In this document: positions 1 through 9,293 of the stretch, piece by piece
How positions within the stretch are numbered: the stretch's first letter is position 1
Layout of the letters: each line of letters starts with the position of its first letter
Source: JACKDW01 sp964621785
GTDB lineage: Bacteria > Myxococcota_A > Polyangia > Nannocystales > Nannocystaceae
Direction: 5' to 3'
Length of the DNA stretch: 64,000 nucleotides
NCBI GenBank assembly: GCA_964621785.1
Contig: CAZUPD010000005.1
Span: 75,974 to 139,973 of the forward strand
The notes under the pieces: generated by a model
Told to the model about the DNA's origin: nothing
The model's database searches: none
Seen by the model: the letters and a program-made list of their open reading frames with translations, nothing else
Position numbers and translations under genes: made by a program

Positions 1-2
1 CA

Positions 3-416
3 CTCGATATCTACGAGTCTGCCGAGATGACGATTGAGGCAGGTGTCAACATGATCATGGGGCCCGACACCGATTTCGAGTTTGGCTGGAACAGCCAAGA
101 AGCAACCCTGATCGCCGTCGGTACGGCCGAGCAGCCGATCGTGTTTCGGGGACGCGACCCGGTCGCCGGCTGGTGGCGCGGGATTCGAATTAACGGCAAC
201 GTGCTGTCCAACTCCCAACTCGACTATGTCGAGATCGGGCACGGTGGACAAAACGACGGGGCAAACCTGTATACGCGACGCCCCCTCAATGTCACCAACA
301 GCCATTTTCACGATTCGGCGGCCTATGGGATTCTCAAGGAGTCCGACGATTCGACGGACTACCTCGGGCCCAACACATTTAGCAACAACCCCTCCGGAGA
401 CGTCGGCGACATTTAA
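3..416 (+). CDS. C-terminal end of a right-handed beta-helix-like protein (partial)
   Basis: The reading frame is open from the window edge to TAA at 414-416, so the true start lies outside; an ATG at 27 is internal to the same frame. The 137 residues have the short hydrophobic/Asn/Gly rungs of parallel beta-helix proteins, including WRGIRING, LDYVEIGHGG and NVTNSHFHDS. Proteins of this kind in myxobacteria are usually secreted or surface-bound, but no signal peptide or catalytic site is visible here. No function can be assigned from this fragment. Confidence 0.6.
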   Translation, partial: LDIYESAEMTIEAGVNMIMGPDTDFEFGWNSQEATLIAVGTAEQPIVFRGRDPVAGWWRGIRINGNVLSNSQLDYVEIGHGGQNDGANLYTRRPLNVTNSHFHDSAAYGILKESDDSTDYLGPNTFSNNPSGDVGDI

Positions 417-464
417 AAAATTGGCTACGAGCGGGTTGTACCGCCTGTAATGGGCACGGTGTCG

Positions 465-660
465 ACGACGGTTGGCGTTGTGGCGTGTTCGACGGGTCGC
501 GTCACGATGGCGGTTGGCGTCAGCCGTCGACGATCCGTGATGGTGGTTGACGTTGTGCGGCCGTGTTCGACGAATCCCGTCACGGTGGCGGCGTCGATGG
601 TTGTTGGCGTTGTGCGGCCGTGTTCGTCGACTAGCCGCTGGTAATGGTCACGGTGGCGGT
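465..660. repeat. three imperfect copies of a GC-rich repeat at the 3' end of the GH31 gene
   Basis: Three diverged copies carry GTTGGCGTTG or GTTGACGTTG followed by the block CGGCCGTGTTCGACG and then GTCACGGTGGCGG; the first copy has a shortened form of that block. They start near 470, 545 and 602, so spacing is irregular (about 75 and 57 bp). The last copy runs over the stop codon of the glycosidase gene at 631, so the other two look like decayed duplications of its 3' end. No gene is visible in the 417-630 gap. Confidence 0.5.
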
Positions 661-3201
661 CGCGGCCATTCGCACGTGCAACTGGCTCCCGTCGAAAAAC
701 CATCCGCTCGCGGCATCTTCGAGGGCTTGCAGCGATGGTTGCTGTTGCACGGGGTTGTCCCCCTCCATCACCGAAGCCGGTGGTGACCCGTAGGCCAGCA
801 GTTCGATCTGGGCACCGTGGGCAAACACCTCGCCCGCAGTGACCGAGATCGTATGGCCGGTCGCGGTCTTTTTGACTTCGAGATACGCCCCGTCGTAGGT
901 CGTGAACCGGGCCGTTTTGCTCGATACATATGCGCGTGCATATAAAATGCCGCTGTCGGTGGCGAACGAATCGATCAGATCCGGGTTGTCCACCGGTGCC
1001 AGGGTGTCGATTGTCGGGCGCAGGAGCGGAACGAGCTGCCCATCGCGGATAAACGCAGGGGTTGTGCCCAACGGTGCGGCAATCGTTTGCGTGGTGCCGG
1101 CGTCGCCGGCATCGACCTGTTCGCCGGTGAACCAGTGGACCCACAGCCCCGGCGGAAACACGACCTCGCGCGACGTTTGACCGGGGGTGACCACGGGCGC
1201 GAGCAGCAGGGCATCGCCAAACAGATAGATGTCGGGTGGGTGCGCGCCGAGTTCGGGATGTGCAAGGCCGAGTGCGCGCAGCAGGGGACGGCCGTCGTCA
1301 AACAGGCGCTGAAACAGGGTCCAACTATAGGGGAACAGGCGCAGGTGCAAGCGTGTATATTCACGGTACCAGTCGAGCGTCTCGGCATCGAACATGTTTT
1401 CGGGCGTCGGCTCCCAGGCGACATCGTTGGTACTGGTTCCGACCTGCATCACCGGCGTAAAAGTTGTATGTTCAAACCATCGGGTGAAAGTTTCGCGGTT
1501 GGGGGGGGAATGGCGGTACCCGCCGGTGTCCGAGGCGAACAGCGGATAGCCCGAGGGCCCGAGCGAAAGTCCGGCCGCGACCGCAGCCGGCAGCCCACCC
1601 ACGGCGGTGTAACTGTCGCCATCGCCGACCACCTGTTCGCCGTGTTGGGCCATGTTGGCATCGAGGTCGCCGGGCCACACGACACTGGTGATGGTCTGGT
1701 CGCCCGCCGCCCCGGCGCGCGAGAGTAAAAAACCGCCGTCGGGCATCAGCAGGTCGTCATATACTTGATGATACAAGCGAGCGTAGTGTTTGTGCATGGT
1801 CCGCTCGCTACTGCCATCAAAAAACTCCCATTTGGTCCGCGCCCCGGCAATCCCGACGGTGACATCCTCGGCGTAGTCGAGCTTAAATCCCTCGATTCCC
1901 ATGGCGATGTAGTTGTCGAGATTTTGTTGCCACCACGCATAGGCGTCCGGGTTGGTGAAGTCGACAGGCTCCTCCCAGTTGGAGACCAGCAGGGCGGTCG
2001 TCGGCGGGAAGTATCCCTCCATCTCGGCCTCGGCCCGTAGTTGCGCAGCTTCGGGGGCGTCGGCATCAACATAGGGGGCGTGCCACAGGGCCATGCGAAA
2101 CCCCAGCGAATGGGCCAGGTCGATCATTGCCTGGGGGGTCGGGAACTGGTCGGGCTGAAAGTCAAACGTATTGACGGCTTGGGCGTAGGGGCGATCGATC
2201 CAATAGGCCGAGGTAGCGAGGTCGAGATCTCGGATGGTCTGAAGGTCAGATTCGACTTGGGCCTGGTCGTCATTTTCGTCGCGCCACACCCACGGTCCCA
2301 GGGCCCAGGGTGCCGGTTTGCGCGGGTAGCCGGTGACATCGTAGTAGTGGCGGGTGACATCGAGGGGGTGATCGGCGGCAAACAGGTAGAACTCGAGGCC
2401 GTCGCCGGTCGCCGGCCCGGTGCCGACGGTTGCCGCGACCCGGTCATTCGCAGTTGCAGCTACATCAAAAGTCGCGGGGTAGTCCGAGGCCACGTACAGG
2501 CCCCAGCCGCGGGTGCCGGTGACAAACGACACCGGCACATGGGCCTCGTTGTAGTTGCTTTCGAGCTCGATCCCAGCTTCGAGTTGCATCGCCCGCACCT
2601 TGCCGCGGTGCTGTGGGGTGTCGAAGTATTCGCCGAGGCCGTAAAATCCTTCGGACGTATCGACAACCGGTTGAAGCCGGTAATAGGCGAGTGCAGCACC
2701 ACTGCCGGACGTCGGTTGCAGTGTCGCCACAAACCGACCTTCGGCCTGTTCGACGACGGTGAGCAGGGCGGTGTGCCCCCCTTCGTAGCTCAAGCGCACC
2801 TCGACCCCACCATTTTGTTCGGCCAGTAACTCACCGTCGGTAAATGCGAGCCAACGATCGGGCTCGAGGTAATAGGGGTCGTAGCTGAGGTCGTCGTCGA
2901 GCTCGGTGACTTCACCCAGGGCAATGCCATCACTCGGAAACCGCAGCAGGACCTCGTCACTGCGGATGAGCAATAGCTCGTGGGTGGCCTCGTCCCAGTC
3001 GACGATCACGGGCTCAGGCTCACCGTCGGTATCGGTATCGGTGTCGGTATCGGTATCGATCTCCGTGTCGGTGCCGGTTTCCGTCTCCGACGTGGATTCG
3101 CCGCTGGTCCCCGAGTCTGTCGATTGTTCAGACCCTTGACCACAGGCGAGTGTCATGCCGAGCAGCCACGAAAACCAGCGCCATCGATGAGTGTGCATCA
3201 T
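631..3201 (-). CDS. glycoside hydrolase family 31 lipoprotein
   Basis: Predicted secreted alpha-glycosidase of family GH31 (alpha-glucosidase, alpha-xylosidase, sulfoquinovosidase and relatives), 856 residues. The start is set at ATG 3201 because it gives a clean lipoprotein signal with Cys20; a longer frame to 3246 has no purpose. After the lipobox comes a Thr/Asp/Glu spacer encoded by a 6-bp microsatellite. The GH31 barrel carries the nucleophile motif FKLDYAE (Asp442) and the acid/base segment VVWPGDLDA (Asp512), followed by GYPLFASDTGGY. Family membership is firm; substrate cannot be told. It likely acts at the cell surface on alpha-linked glycans. Its 3' end overlaps a decayed repeat. 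Confidence 0.85.
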   Translation of the reverse strand: MMHTHRWRWFSWLLGMTLACGQGSEQSTDSGTSGESTSETETGTDTEIDTDTDTDTDTDGEPEPVIVDWDEATHELLLIRSDEVLLRFPSDGIALGEVTELDDDLSYDPYYLEPDRWLAFTDGELLAEQNGGVEVRLSYEGGHTALLTVVEQAEGRFVATLQPTSGSGAALAYYRLQPVVDTSEGFYGLGEYFDTPQHRGKVRAMQLEAGIELESNYNEAHVPVSFVTGTRGWGLYVASDYPATFDVAATANDRVAATVGTGPATGDGLEFYLFAADHPLDVTRHYYDVTGYPRKPAPWALGPWVWRDENDDQAQVESDLQTIRDLDLATSAYWIDRPYAQAVNTFDFQPDQFPTPQAMIDLAHSLGFRMALWHAPYVDADAPEAAQLRAEAEMEGYFPPTTALLVSNWEEPVDFTNPDAYAWWQQNLDNYIAMGIEGFKLDYAEDVTVGIAGARTKWEFFDGSSERTMHKHYARLYHQVYDDLLMPDGGFLLSRAGAAGDQTITSVVWPGDLDANMAQHGEQVVGDGDSYTAVGGLPAAVAAGLSLGPSGYPLFASDTGGYRHSPPNRETFTRWFEHTTFTPVMQVGTSTNDVAWEPTPENMFDAETLDWYREYTRLHLRLFPYSWTLFQRLFDDGRPLLRALGLAHPELGAHPPDIYLFGDALLLAPVVTPGQTSREVVFPPGLWVHWFTGEQVDAGDAGTTQTIAAPLGTTPAFIRDGQLVPLLRPTIDTLAPVDNPDLIDSFATDSGILYARAYVSSKTARFTTYDGAYLEVKKTATGHTISVTAGEVFAHGAQIELLAYGSPPASVMEGDNPVQQQPSLQALEDAASGWFFDGSQLHVRMAATATVTITSG

Positions 3202-3447
3202 TTTTTCCCCAACTCGGTGGTAGCCCAAGGAGGTGCGACGACACAAGCTCCGCGGATGTGTGTTGTGAATGTGCCGGCTCGTCTTGAGGGCTCACCGAGA
3301 GGCCGACGATGGCATGTAAATGCACGCAAAACTTGAAAATGCGTCGTGCTCACCCACACGCGTTATTTCTGGCCCGTTCCACCGGCGGTGGTTGCATGGG
3401 ATGATCGGCCGCGATTCAGGCGGATGACGGATGGTTCATGTCAAAAA

Positions 3448-4503
3448 TTATAAAGCGCTCGGCTGGTGGACGCCGCGTTCGCTGATGATCGCGGTGATGA
3501 GGTTTGCCGGGGTAACATCGAAGGCTGGGTTGAGGGCAGCCATCCCCTCCGGAGTGAGTCGGGTCCCTCCGTGCATATGCACCTCATTGTGATCGCGCTG
3601 CTCGATCGGGATCTCGCTACCGGATGCGAGGGACAGGTCGATCGTGGTCCACGGGGCAGCGACGTAAAACGGAATGTTGTGGTGGGCACACAACACGGCC
3701 ACCGTGTAGGTACCGATTTTGTTCGCGACATCGCCGTTGCGGGCGATCCGGTCGGCGCCGACGATGGCCGCCGCAACCTCGCCTCGAGCCATCAGTGCAC
3801 CGGCCATACTGTCGGTGATCACCCGCGCCGGGATGTTGGCCTGTTGTAGCTCCCACGCGGTCAGGCGGGCACCTTGAAGCACCGGCCGGGTCTCATCGAC
3901 GAGCACATCAATGCCGCGACCCCAGCGGTGGGCGGTGCGGATGACCCCTAAGGCAGTTCCCCACCCCGCGGTCGCCAGGGCGCCGGTGTTGCAGTGGGTT
4001 AGGATGGTCCCGCCCTCGGGCAAAAGCGGCGCGCCGTGGGCTCCCATTGCCAAGCAGGCCGCGAGGTCATCTTCGACATGGCGGACTGCGGCGAGTTTGA
4101 TGCGCTCGCGCAGGGCTGCGGCCGGCGTTGTTTTGGGTGCAGATGCAAGCACTTCCCGCATTTGGGAGATTGCGACAAACAGGTTGACCGCCGTCGGCCG
4201 GGTGTGGGCAAACCGCTCGAGGGCAGCTTCGCAGGCCTGGCGAAATGCGTCCGGTTGTTCGGGGAATTCCAAACACGAGACATAGAGGCCGAGGGCGGCG
4301 GTACATCCGATGGCCGGCGCTCCGCGCACGACCAACTGCTCGATCGCTTGGGCAATCGCTTCGACCTCGGTCAGACGCAGCCAACCTTCGCGTGCTGGCA
4401 ATGCCCGCTGATCGAGCAGCCGCAGCGCGCGACCATCGTCGCTCAATAAAACCGGCCGCAGGCCAACTTCAGACAGGGGAATGGGGGGATGGGCGTTGGT
4501 CAT
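3448..4503 (-). CDS. mtnA: S-methyl-5-thioribose-1-phosphate isomerase
   Basis: MtnA converts methylthioribose-1-phosphate to methylthioribulose-1-phosphate in methionine salvage. The 351 residues match the usual length. Visible signatures are VRGAPAIG at residues 59-66, the catalytic Cys in THCNTG (Cys171) and the catalytic Asp in VGADRIARNGDVANKIGT (Asp251). It is the last gene of a minus-strand run behind gatB, separated by 25 bp, so it is probably co-transcribed with the gat genes. No other methionine-salvage gene is in the window. A diverged eIF2B-like relative is possible in principle, but both active-site residues are intact. Confidence 0.93.
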   Translation of the reverse strand: MTNAHPPIPLSEVGLRPVLLSDDGRALRLLDQRALPAREGWLRLTEVEAIAQAIEQLVVRGAPAIGCTAALGLYVSCLEFPEQPDAFRQACEAALERFAHTRPTAVNLFVAISQMREVLASAPKTTPAAALRERIKLAAVRHVEDDLAACLAMGAHGAPLLPEGGTILTHCNTGALATAGWGTALGVIRTAHRWGRGIDVLVDETRPVLQGARLTAWELQQANIPARVITDSMAGALMARGEVAAAIVGADRIARNGDVANKIGTYTVAVLCAHHNIPFYVAAPWTTIDLSLASGSEIPIEQRDHNEVHMHGGTRLTPEGMAALNPAFDVTPANLITAIISERGVHQPSAL

Positions 4504-4528
4504 GCGTTACGAACTTGTAGTTGCAAAA

Positions 4529-5989
4529 TTATTCGGGAGCTCTCGCCGCCAGGGCCTCGCCTAGCAGTTGTTGCACGAGTTTTGGATCGGCTTGGCCGCG
4601 GGTCGCCTTCATGACTTGGCCGACGAAGTAGCCGCGGATCTGCTCACGGCCTCCGAAAAACTGCGCCAGCTGCTTGGGACTACGGTCGAGGATCTCGGCG
4701 ATCATTTGGGTGAGCGCGTCGGTGTCACGGACTTGGCGGTATCCGTCGCGGGCCACAATCGCAGCCGGGGCAATGCCCTCCTGGTAGGACTTGGCAAAGA
4801 CTTCCTTGGCCGAGCGGCCCGAGATCGTCCCGTCGTCGATGAGTCCGAGGAGTTCGGCGAGCCAGGCGGGTTGGAAGGAGATCTGGTGCAGTGGGCGAGG
4901 ATCGTTGTTGCGGGCTGCGAGCAACTCGCCGGTGATCCAGTTACAGACTTTTTTCGCGGCCCCACCGGCTTGGACCGCGTCGTCGAAGTAGTCCGACAGC
5001 TCGCGCTCTGCCGTCAATATCACTGCATCCGCCGGCGAAATACCCTGGTTGATGTACCTGGCCCGACGCGCAGCTGGTAACTCGGGCAGCTGTCCGCGCA
5101 TGCGTGCGACGAGTTGAGGTTGTATCTGCAACGGTGGCATGTCGGGCTCGGGAAAGTAGCGGTAGTCGGCCGCTTCTTCCTTGGTTCGCATGATGCGGGT
5201 GCGGTCGCGATCGACATCGTAGGTCAGGGTCGCCGAGACAATCGCCCGGCCCGTCTGCAGCAGGTCGCGTTGGCGCCGGATCTCGGCCCCAATCGCCATC
5301 TCTAAAAACCGGAAGCTGTTGAGGTTTTTGATTTCGCAGCGGGTGCCCAACACATTGGAGCCCGGGGCCCTCAGCGAGACGTTGGCGTCGCAGCGCAGGG
5401 TGCCCTCTTCCATGTTGGCCTGGGAGATCCCGAGGTAGCGGACCAACTCCCGCAGACATCGGAGGTAGCGGGCTGCTTCGTCGGCCGAGCGCAGGTCGGG
5501 TTCGCTGACGATTTCGACGAGCGGTGCTCCGGCCCGGTTGTAGTCGACCAGACTCCAGGGCTCGCCGGGCAGGTGCATGTTCTTGCCGGCGTCCTCCTCC
5601 ATGTGGATCCGAATGAGACGCACTGTGGTCGTTTCGTCCTCGTGTCCACGGGGGCCCGGGACTGTGATCGTACCGCCGCGGGCGTAGGGATGATCCGATT
5701 GGGTGATCTGATAGCCCTTGGGCAGGTCGGGGTAGAAGTAGTGTTTGCGGGCCCAGCGACTGACCGGGGCAATCTCGCAGCCGATCGCCAGCGCGAGTTT
5801 GACAGCGGCCTCGACAACAGCGGCATTGGCGACCGGAAGAGTCCCGGGTAAACCCAGTGTATAGGCATCGATTGCGGTATTGGGTTCGGCGAGGAGGGCC
5901 ACCGGACAGGGCGAGAAAATTTTGGAAGCCGTTTGCAGCTGGCAGTGGACCTCGAGACCGATCACGGGGGTGTATTCGGCTGCGTTCAT
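4529..5989 (-). CDS. gatB: aspartyl/glutamyl-tRNA amidotransferase subunit B
   Basis: GatB binds the mischarged tRNA and carries the kinase step of the GatCAB amidotransferase, which makes Gln-tRNA(Gln) and/or Asn-tRNA(Asn). The start is ATG 5989, whose ATGA overlaps the TGA of gatA; the 13 upstream codons lie inside gatA. The product is 486 residues and begins with TPVIGLEVHCQLQT, followed by RKHYFYPDLPKGYQITQ and the DYRYFPEPDMPP signature, with a tail domain ending in QTKxxGQADPKLV-like sequence (ATRGQADPKLV). The tight overlap with gatA implies translational coupling. One Ile codon at 5121-5130 is ATA, inside a TGYANNTRCA palindrome. Confidence 0.95.
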   Translation of the reverse strand: MNAAEYTPVIGLEVHCQLQTASKIFSPCPVALLAEPNTAIDAYTLGLPGTLPVANAAVVEAAVKLALAIGCEIAPVSRWARKHYFYPDLPKGYQITQSDHPYARGGTITVPGPRGHEDETTTVRLIRIHMEEDAGKNMHLPGEPWSLVDYNRAGAPLVEIVSEPDLRSADEAARYLRCLRELVRYLGISQANMEEGTLRCDANVSLRAPGSNVLGTRCEIKNLNSFRFLEMAIGAEIRRQRDLLQTGRAIVSATLTYDVDRDRTRIMRTKEEAADYRYFPEPDMPPLQIQPQLVARMRGQLPELPAARRARYINQGISPADAVILTAERELSDYFDDAVQAGGAAKKVCNWITGELLAARNNDPRPLHQISFQPAWLAELLGLIDDGTISGRSAKEVFAKSYQEGIAPAAIVARDGYRQVRDTDALTQMIAEILDRSPKQLAQFFGGREQIRGYFVGQVMKATRGQADPKLVQQLLGEALAARAPE

Positions 5990-7473
5990 CGGGCGGTCTC
6001 CTGTGTGGGGGGACGCCGCGTGTGCCAATCGGTCCGGGCCTCGTGTGCGCTGGCGAGGGCGAGGAGGGTTGATTCGCCGAGGTGTGGCCCGACCAAATGC
6101 AGTCCGATCGGCAATGCCGGTGGACCTTGGGAAAACCCGGCCGGGATCGAGATCGCCGGGAGTCCCGCGAGATTGGCTCCCACGGTAAAAATGTCGCTGA
6201 GGTAGAGTTCGAGTGGATCGCGTTCGGTGGTGCCGCGTTGGATGCCAGCGACCGGTGAGGTCGGACTGGCGATTGCATCACAGTGGGCAAAAGCCTGTGT
6301 ATAGTCACGGGCGATCAGGGTGCGGACCCGCATTGCCCGCCCGTAGTGTTCTTCGTAGCAGTCGGCGCGCAGGACATGGGTCCCGAGGAGAATCCGACGC
6401 TTGACCTCCGAGCCAAACCCGGCGTTGCGGGTGGCGCGGTAGGTCTCGAGCAGCTCGCCGTCGCCGTGCCTCGGCCCGTAGCGCAGGCCGTCGTAGCGGG
6501 CGAGGTTGCTGGCGGCCTCGGCACAGCAAACGATGTAGTAGCAAGCAATCCCGTGGCGGGCGTGGGGGAGGTTGATCTCGACTTGCTCGGCCCCGGCGTC
6601 GCGCAAGACCCCGCACGCGGCCTCGAATGCGCGGCGGACCTCGGGCGAGAGTCCCGGATTTTCGAGTGCGGATTTGTCGATGCCGACGCGGAGGCCACGG
6701 ACATCGCGGGAACAGGCGGCGACGTAGTCGGGCACGGGAGCGGTGCGCGAGGTGGCATCGGCGGGGTCGTGACCGGCGATCGCCTGCAATGTGCGGGCGG
6801 CGTCCTCGACCGTGCGCGCGAGCGGGCCGGCCTGGTCGAGACTCGATGCAAATGCAATCATTCCCGCCCGCGAGACCCGTCCGTAGGTCGGCTTGAGTCC
6901 CACGACGTTGCACAGGCTGGCCGGTTGCCGGATCGAACCCCCAGTGTCGCTCCCGAGGGTCACACAGGCTGTCCGGGCACACACGGCCGCAGCCGATCCC
7001 CCGGAGGAGCCCCCCGCGACATGTTCTGACGACCAGGGGTTTTGTACGATCGCATACGGCGTGTTTTCACTCGAGGAGCCCATGGCGAACTCGTCCATCG
7101 CCAACTTGCCCAACAACACCGCCCCCGCCTGGTGCAGGCGGTGGACGTGGGTCCCCTGGTAGGGCGGCAGCCAGCCCTCGAGGATGCGCGAGCCACAGGT
7201 GGTCGGCAGATCCTTGGTGACAAAAATATCTTTGAGCGCGACGGGGACACCGGCGAGAACACCGAGAGGCTCGCCCCGGCGGCGGGCCAGATCGACGGCA
7301 CGGGCCTGGGCGAGTAGCTCCGGCTCCGCCACCTGGGTGAGGTAGGCGTGGAGCCAAGGTTCGATGCGTGTACACTGTTCGCGGTAGGCGGTGGCGACTT
7401 CGACGGCCGAAAACTCGCCGTCGGAGATCCCCCGGACGATGTCACTTGCGGTTTGCGAGAGGAGGTCGGTCAT
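5986..7473 (-). CDS. gatA: aspartyl/glutamyl-tRNA amidotransferase subunit A
   Basis: GatA is the glutaminase/amidase subunit that supplies ammonia to GatB. The 495 residues have the full amidase-signature triad: Lys81 in VALKDIF, cis-Ser156 in AGGSSGGS and nucleophile Ser180 in GSDTGGSIRQPAS, with the same spacing as in characterised GatA proteins. It starts 5 bp after the gatC stop and overlaps gatB by 4 bp, giving a compact gatC-gatA-gatB order. Presence of GatCAB implies that the organism uses indirect charging for at least one of Gln or Asn. Confidence 0.96.
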   Translation of the reverse strand: MTDLLSQTASDIVRGISDGEFSAVEVATAYREQCTRIEPWLHAYLTQVAEPELLAQARAVDLARRRGEPLGVLAGVPVALKDIFVTKDLPTTCGSRILEGWLPPYQGTHVHRLHQAGAVLLGKLAMDEFAMGSSSENTPYAIVQNPWSSEHVAGGSSGGSAAAVCARTACVTLGSDTGGSIRQPASLCNVVGLKPTYGRVSRAGMIAFASSLDQAGPLARTVEDAARTLQAIAGHDPADATSRTAPVPDYVAACSRDVRGLRVGIDKSALENPGLSPEVRRAFEAACGVLRDAGAEQVEINLPHARHGIACYYIVCCAEAASNLARYDGLRYGPRHGDGELLETYRATRNAGFGSEVKRRILLGTHVLRADCYEEHYGRAMRVRTLIARDYTQAFAHCDAIASPTSPVAGIQRGTTERDPLELYLSDIFTVGANLAGLPAISIPAGFSQGPPALPIGLHLVGPHLGESTLLALASAHEARTDWHTRRPPTQETAR

Positions 7474-7478
7474 CGTTC

Positions 7479-7772
7479 TCAGGCGTCTTCGAGGATCTTG
7501 GGGACCGCGACGTGGCCTTCGCGGACATGGGCTGCGGCACGCAGGGCGACGTCGCGCTCGAGCACTTCTCCGGGTACATCCGGACGCGGGGACGTTTGTC
7601 CGATCGCATGCTGGAATTCCTCGACGCCGGCGATATCGACCGTCGAGAGCATTGCCATGTACGAGAGAATGTCGGTCAGCTGTTCGGCAAATTCGTCAGC
7701 TTCGTCCGGGGTCAGTGAAATCCGTGCAAGGTGCGCGAGGTGATCGCAGGCTCGGGGCTCCAAGGTCGCCAT
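7479..7772 (-). CDS. gatC: aspartyl/glutamyl-tRNA amidotransferase subunit C
   Basis: Small subunit that ties GatA to GatB. The 97 residues start at ATG 7772 with DHLAHLARISLTPDEADEFAEQL, the typical GatC N-terminal helix, and end in the region RDVALRAAAHVREGHVAVPKIL. The frame stays open far upstream, but that stretch is only the antisense shadow of the lipoprotein gene at 8064-8963. It is the first gene of the gatC-gatA-gatB-mtnA run. Confidence 0.92.
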   Translation of the reverse strand: MATLEPRACDHLAHLARISLTPDEADEFAEQLTDILSYMAMLSTVDIAGVEEFQHAIGQTSPRPDVPGEVLERDVALRAAAHVREGHVAVPKILEDA

Positions 7773-8063
7773 CGGCCGCGAGGGTATCTCCGATGCATGG
7801 GCGCTCGCCACCCTCGGTTGCGAGATCGCGGGCTTCCACGCCCGTGGGTTCCAAATCGTTCCGAGCCCTGCCTGGAACCTCGGTGAGGCCGTCGGAGCTC
7901 GGGTCCGGGTTGCAGGTCGCACCACCGGCTCGAAACCCGGGAAGGCCCGGGGGTTTGCTCGGCGTTTCGCACAGGTGTGCTGGATCGGCGTCGGGTCGGA
8001 TGTCTCACGAGTCGTGGCCCGGATTTCGTGACAGCGGTCCCCGTGCGGGGTAAACCAAATGTG

Positions 8064-8963
8064 ATGCCCCGCGTCTGTTTCCGGACGGCACTCGTTGTCG
8101 CCGCACTCATGACTGCCGCCTGTTCGGGCGACGAGCCGCAAGGGCGCGGCGACGATGAGTTGGGTGAGTTGCAGGACGATGACGTGACCCATCTCGGGCG
8201 GGTACATGTGGTGATCCAAACCCGCGGCGATCTGTTGTCCGAGCGCGGGGAAGACGGACAACTCGACATCCGTGCGAGGTTTGTCGAGGCGCGCGGGCTC
8301 GACCCTGAACTCGTCCGCAGTCGTGCCGATCTCTGGCCCCTGCCGGAGGATCTGATCTCGGCCGGACACTGTGTCCCGAGCGAGCAACTTTCGGGGTTTG
8401 TCCCGCTCGACGCCGACACGGCCCCCAACTACGAGCTCACGCTCCTCGATGCCGGTCAGGTGCGTCTGCTTGTGGGCGAGCACCCGATCGATGTGCCGAT
8501 GGTGTTGACCCCCGACTTGGTGCCGTCGATGCACGGGGTTGAGTATGCGTATACAAATGAATCCCCATCCGAGTGGCTGCGCCGCGCCGACGATGTCGAC
8601 ATCGAAGTCGAGGGCAGTGGAGATGAGGTCCTGCCGGGGTTTCGCCACCGAGCTCGGTTGCCGTTGCGACTTGGGTTGAGCGCACGTCCGGCAGCGTTGG
8701 CGGCCGATCTGATCGACCTGCGGTGGCAGCCGGGCGGCGGCAATCCGATTGTGCACATCGCCTCGAGCGATGGCGACGTCACCTGCAACCTCCACGATAC
8801 GGGGGTATACCGGCTCGACCTGCAAGACCTCGGTCTCGACGCGGCCCCTGTCCTCGAGATTTCCGCCAGTCGTACACTGGCGAGCACCTTTGAGGTCGGT
8901 GATTTCGATTCGGGTGAAGTGTTTGTCGAGTTGCGAGAGTCGGCCCGGATCGACCGCTGGTAG
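8064..8963 (+). CDS. hypothetical lipoprotein
   Basis: A 299-residue secreted protein with a clear lipoprotein signal: hydrophobic stretch TALVVAALMTAAC with Cys20, then an Asp/Glu/Gly-rich linker. The start ATG 8064 is chosen for that signal. The rest is acidic with no recognisable catalytic motif. After the stop TAG at 8961-8963 the +1 frame continues with an eleven-cysteine segment that looks like protein (see 8966-9234), so this stop may be the product of a frameshift. Confidence 0.65.
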   Translation: MPRVCFRTALVVAALMTAACSGDEPQGRGDDELGELQDDDVTHLGRVHVVIQTRGDLLSERGEDGQLDIRARFVEARGLDPELVRSRADLWPLPEDLISAGHCVPSEQLSGFVPLDADTAPNYELTLLDAGQVRLLVGEHPIDVPMVLTPDLVPSMHGVEYAYTNESPSEWLRRADDVDIEVEGSGDEVLPGFRHRARLPLRLGLSARPAALAADLIDLRWQPGGGNPIVHIASSDGDVTCNLHDTGVYRLDLQDLGLDAAPVLEISASRTLASTFEVGDFDSGEVFVELRESARIDRW

Positions 8964-8965
8964 TC

Positions 8966-9234
8966 GCTGTGGCCAACTTGGCACTCGCCTGTGCGAGGAG
9001 GACAACACGGTCTGCTACGCCGGTTGGGTGATGAAGTCCACCACGGAGCCGCCTGTCTTCAAGATCGGGTGCGGCGATGCAAATACGGACCCGGAACAGT
9101 GCGAAGAGCAGCAATTTGACTGCTGCGACGAGCAGATCGGCTCACACATCTACCAAGGCTGTGCTCCTCTGTCTGGAGGTACCTGCCCCGGAGTTTGGGT
9201 CCCCTGCGAGGAAGAGTGGGTGGATTGCGGGTAG
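8966..9234 (+). pseudogene. cysteine-rich open segment, probably the frameshifted C-terminus of the upstream lipoprotein
   Basis: Directly after the lipoprotein stop, the frame shifted by one base stays open to TAG 9232-9234 and encodes a Cys-rich sequence with motifs such as CGQLGTRLCEEDNTVC, FDCCDEQ and GTCPGVWVPCEEEW. That composition is typical of secreted disulfide domains and unlike a random GC-rich frame. The only in-frame ATG is at 9031, which would lose the first cysteines, and no ribosome site precedes it. The simplest reading is one gene, 8064-9234, interrupted by a single-base indel (real or a sequencing error). A separate small gene is the alternative. Confidence 0.45.
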
Positions 9235-9293
9235 ATGCCCCGCTGTGATACATGCGTATGCATGAAATAGGGAAGCCCGGGCCTGGCCCCGGG

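Noticed and set aside
4941..6308. Minus-strand frame of 455 codons across gatB and gatA
   Set aside because: Shifted-frame shadow, rich in Arg and Pro, overlapping two certain genes on the same strand.
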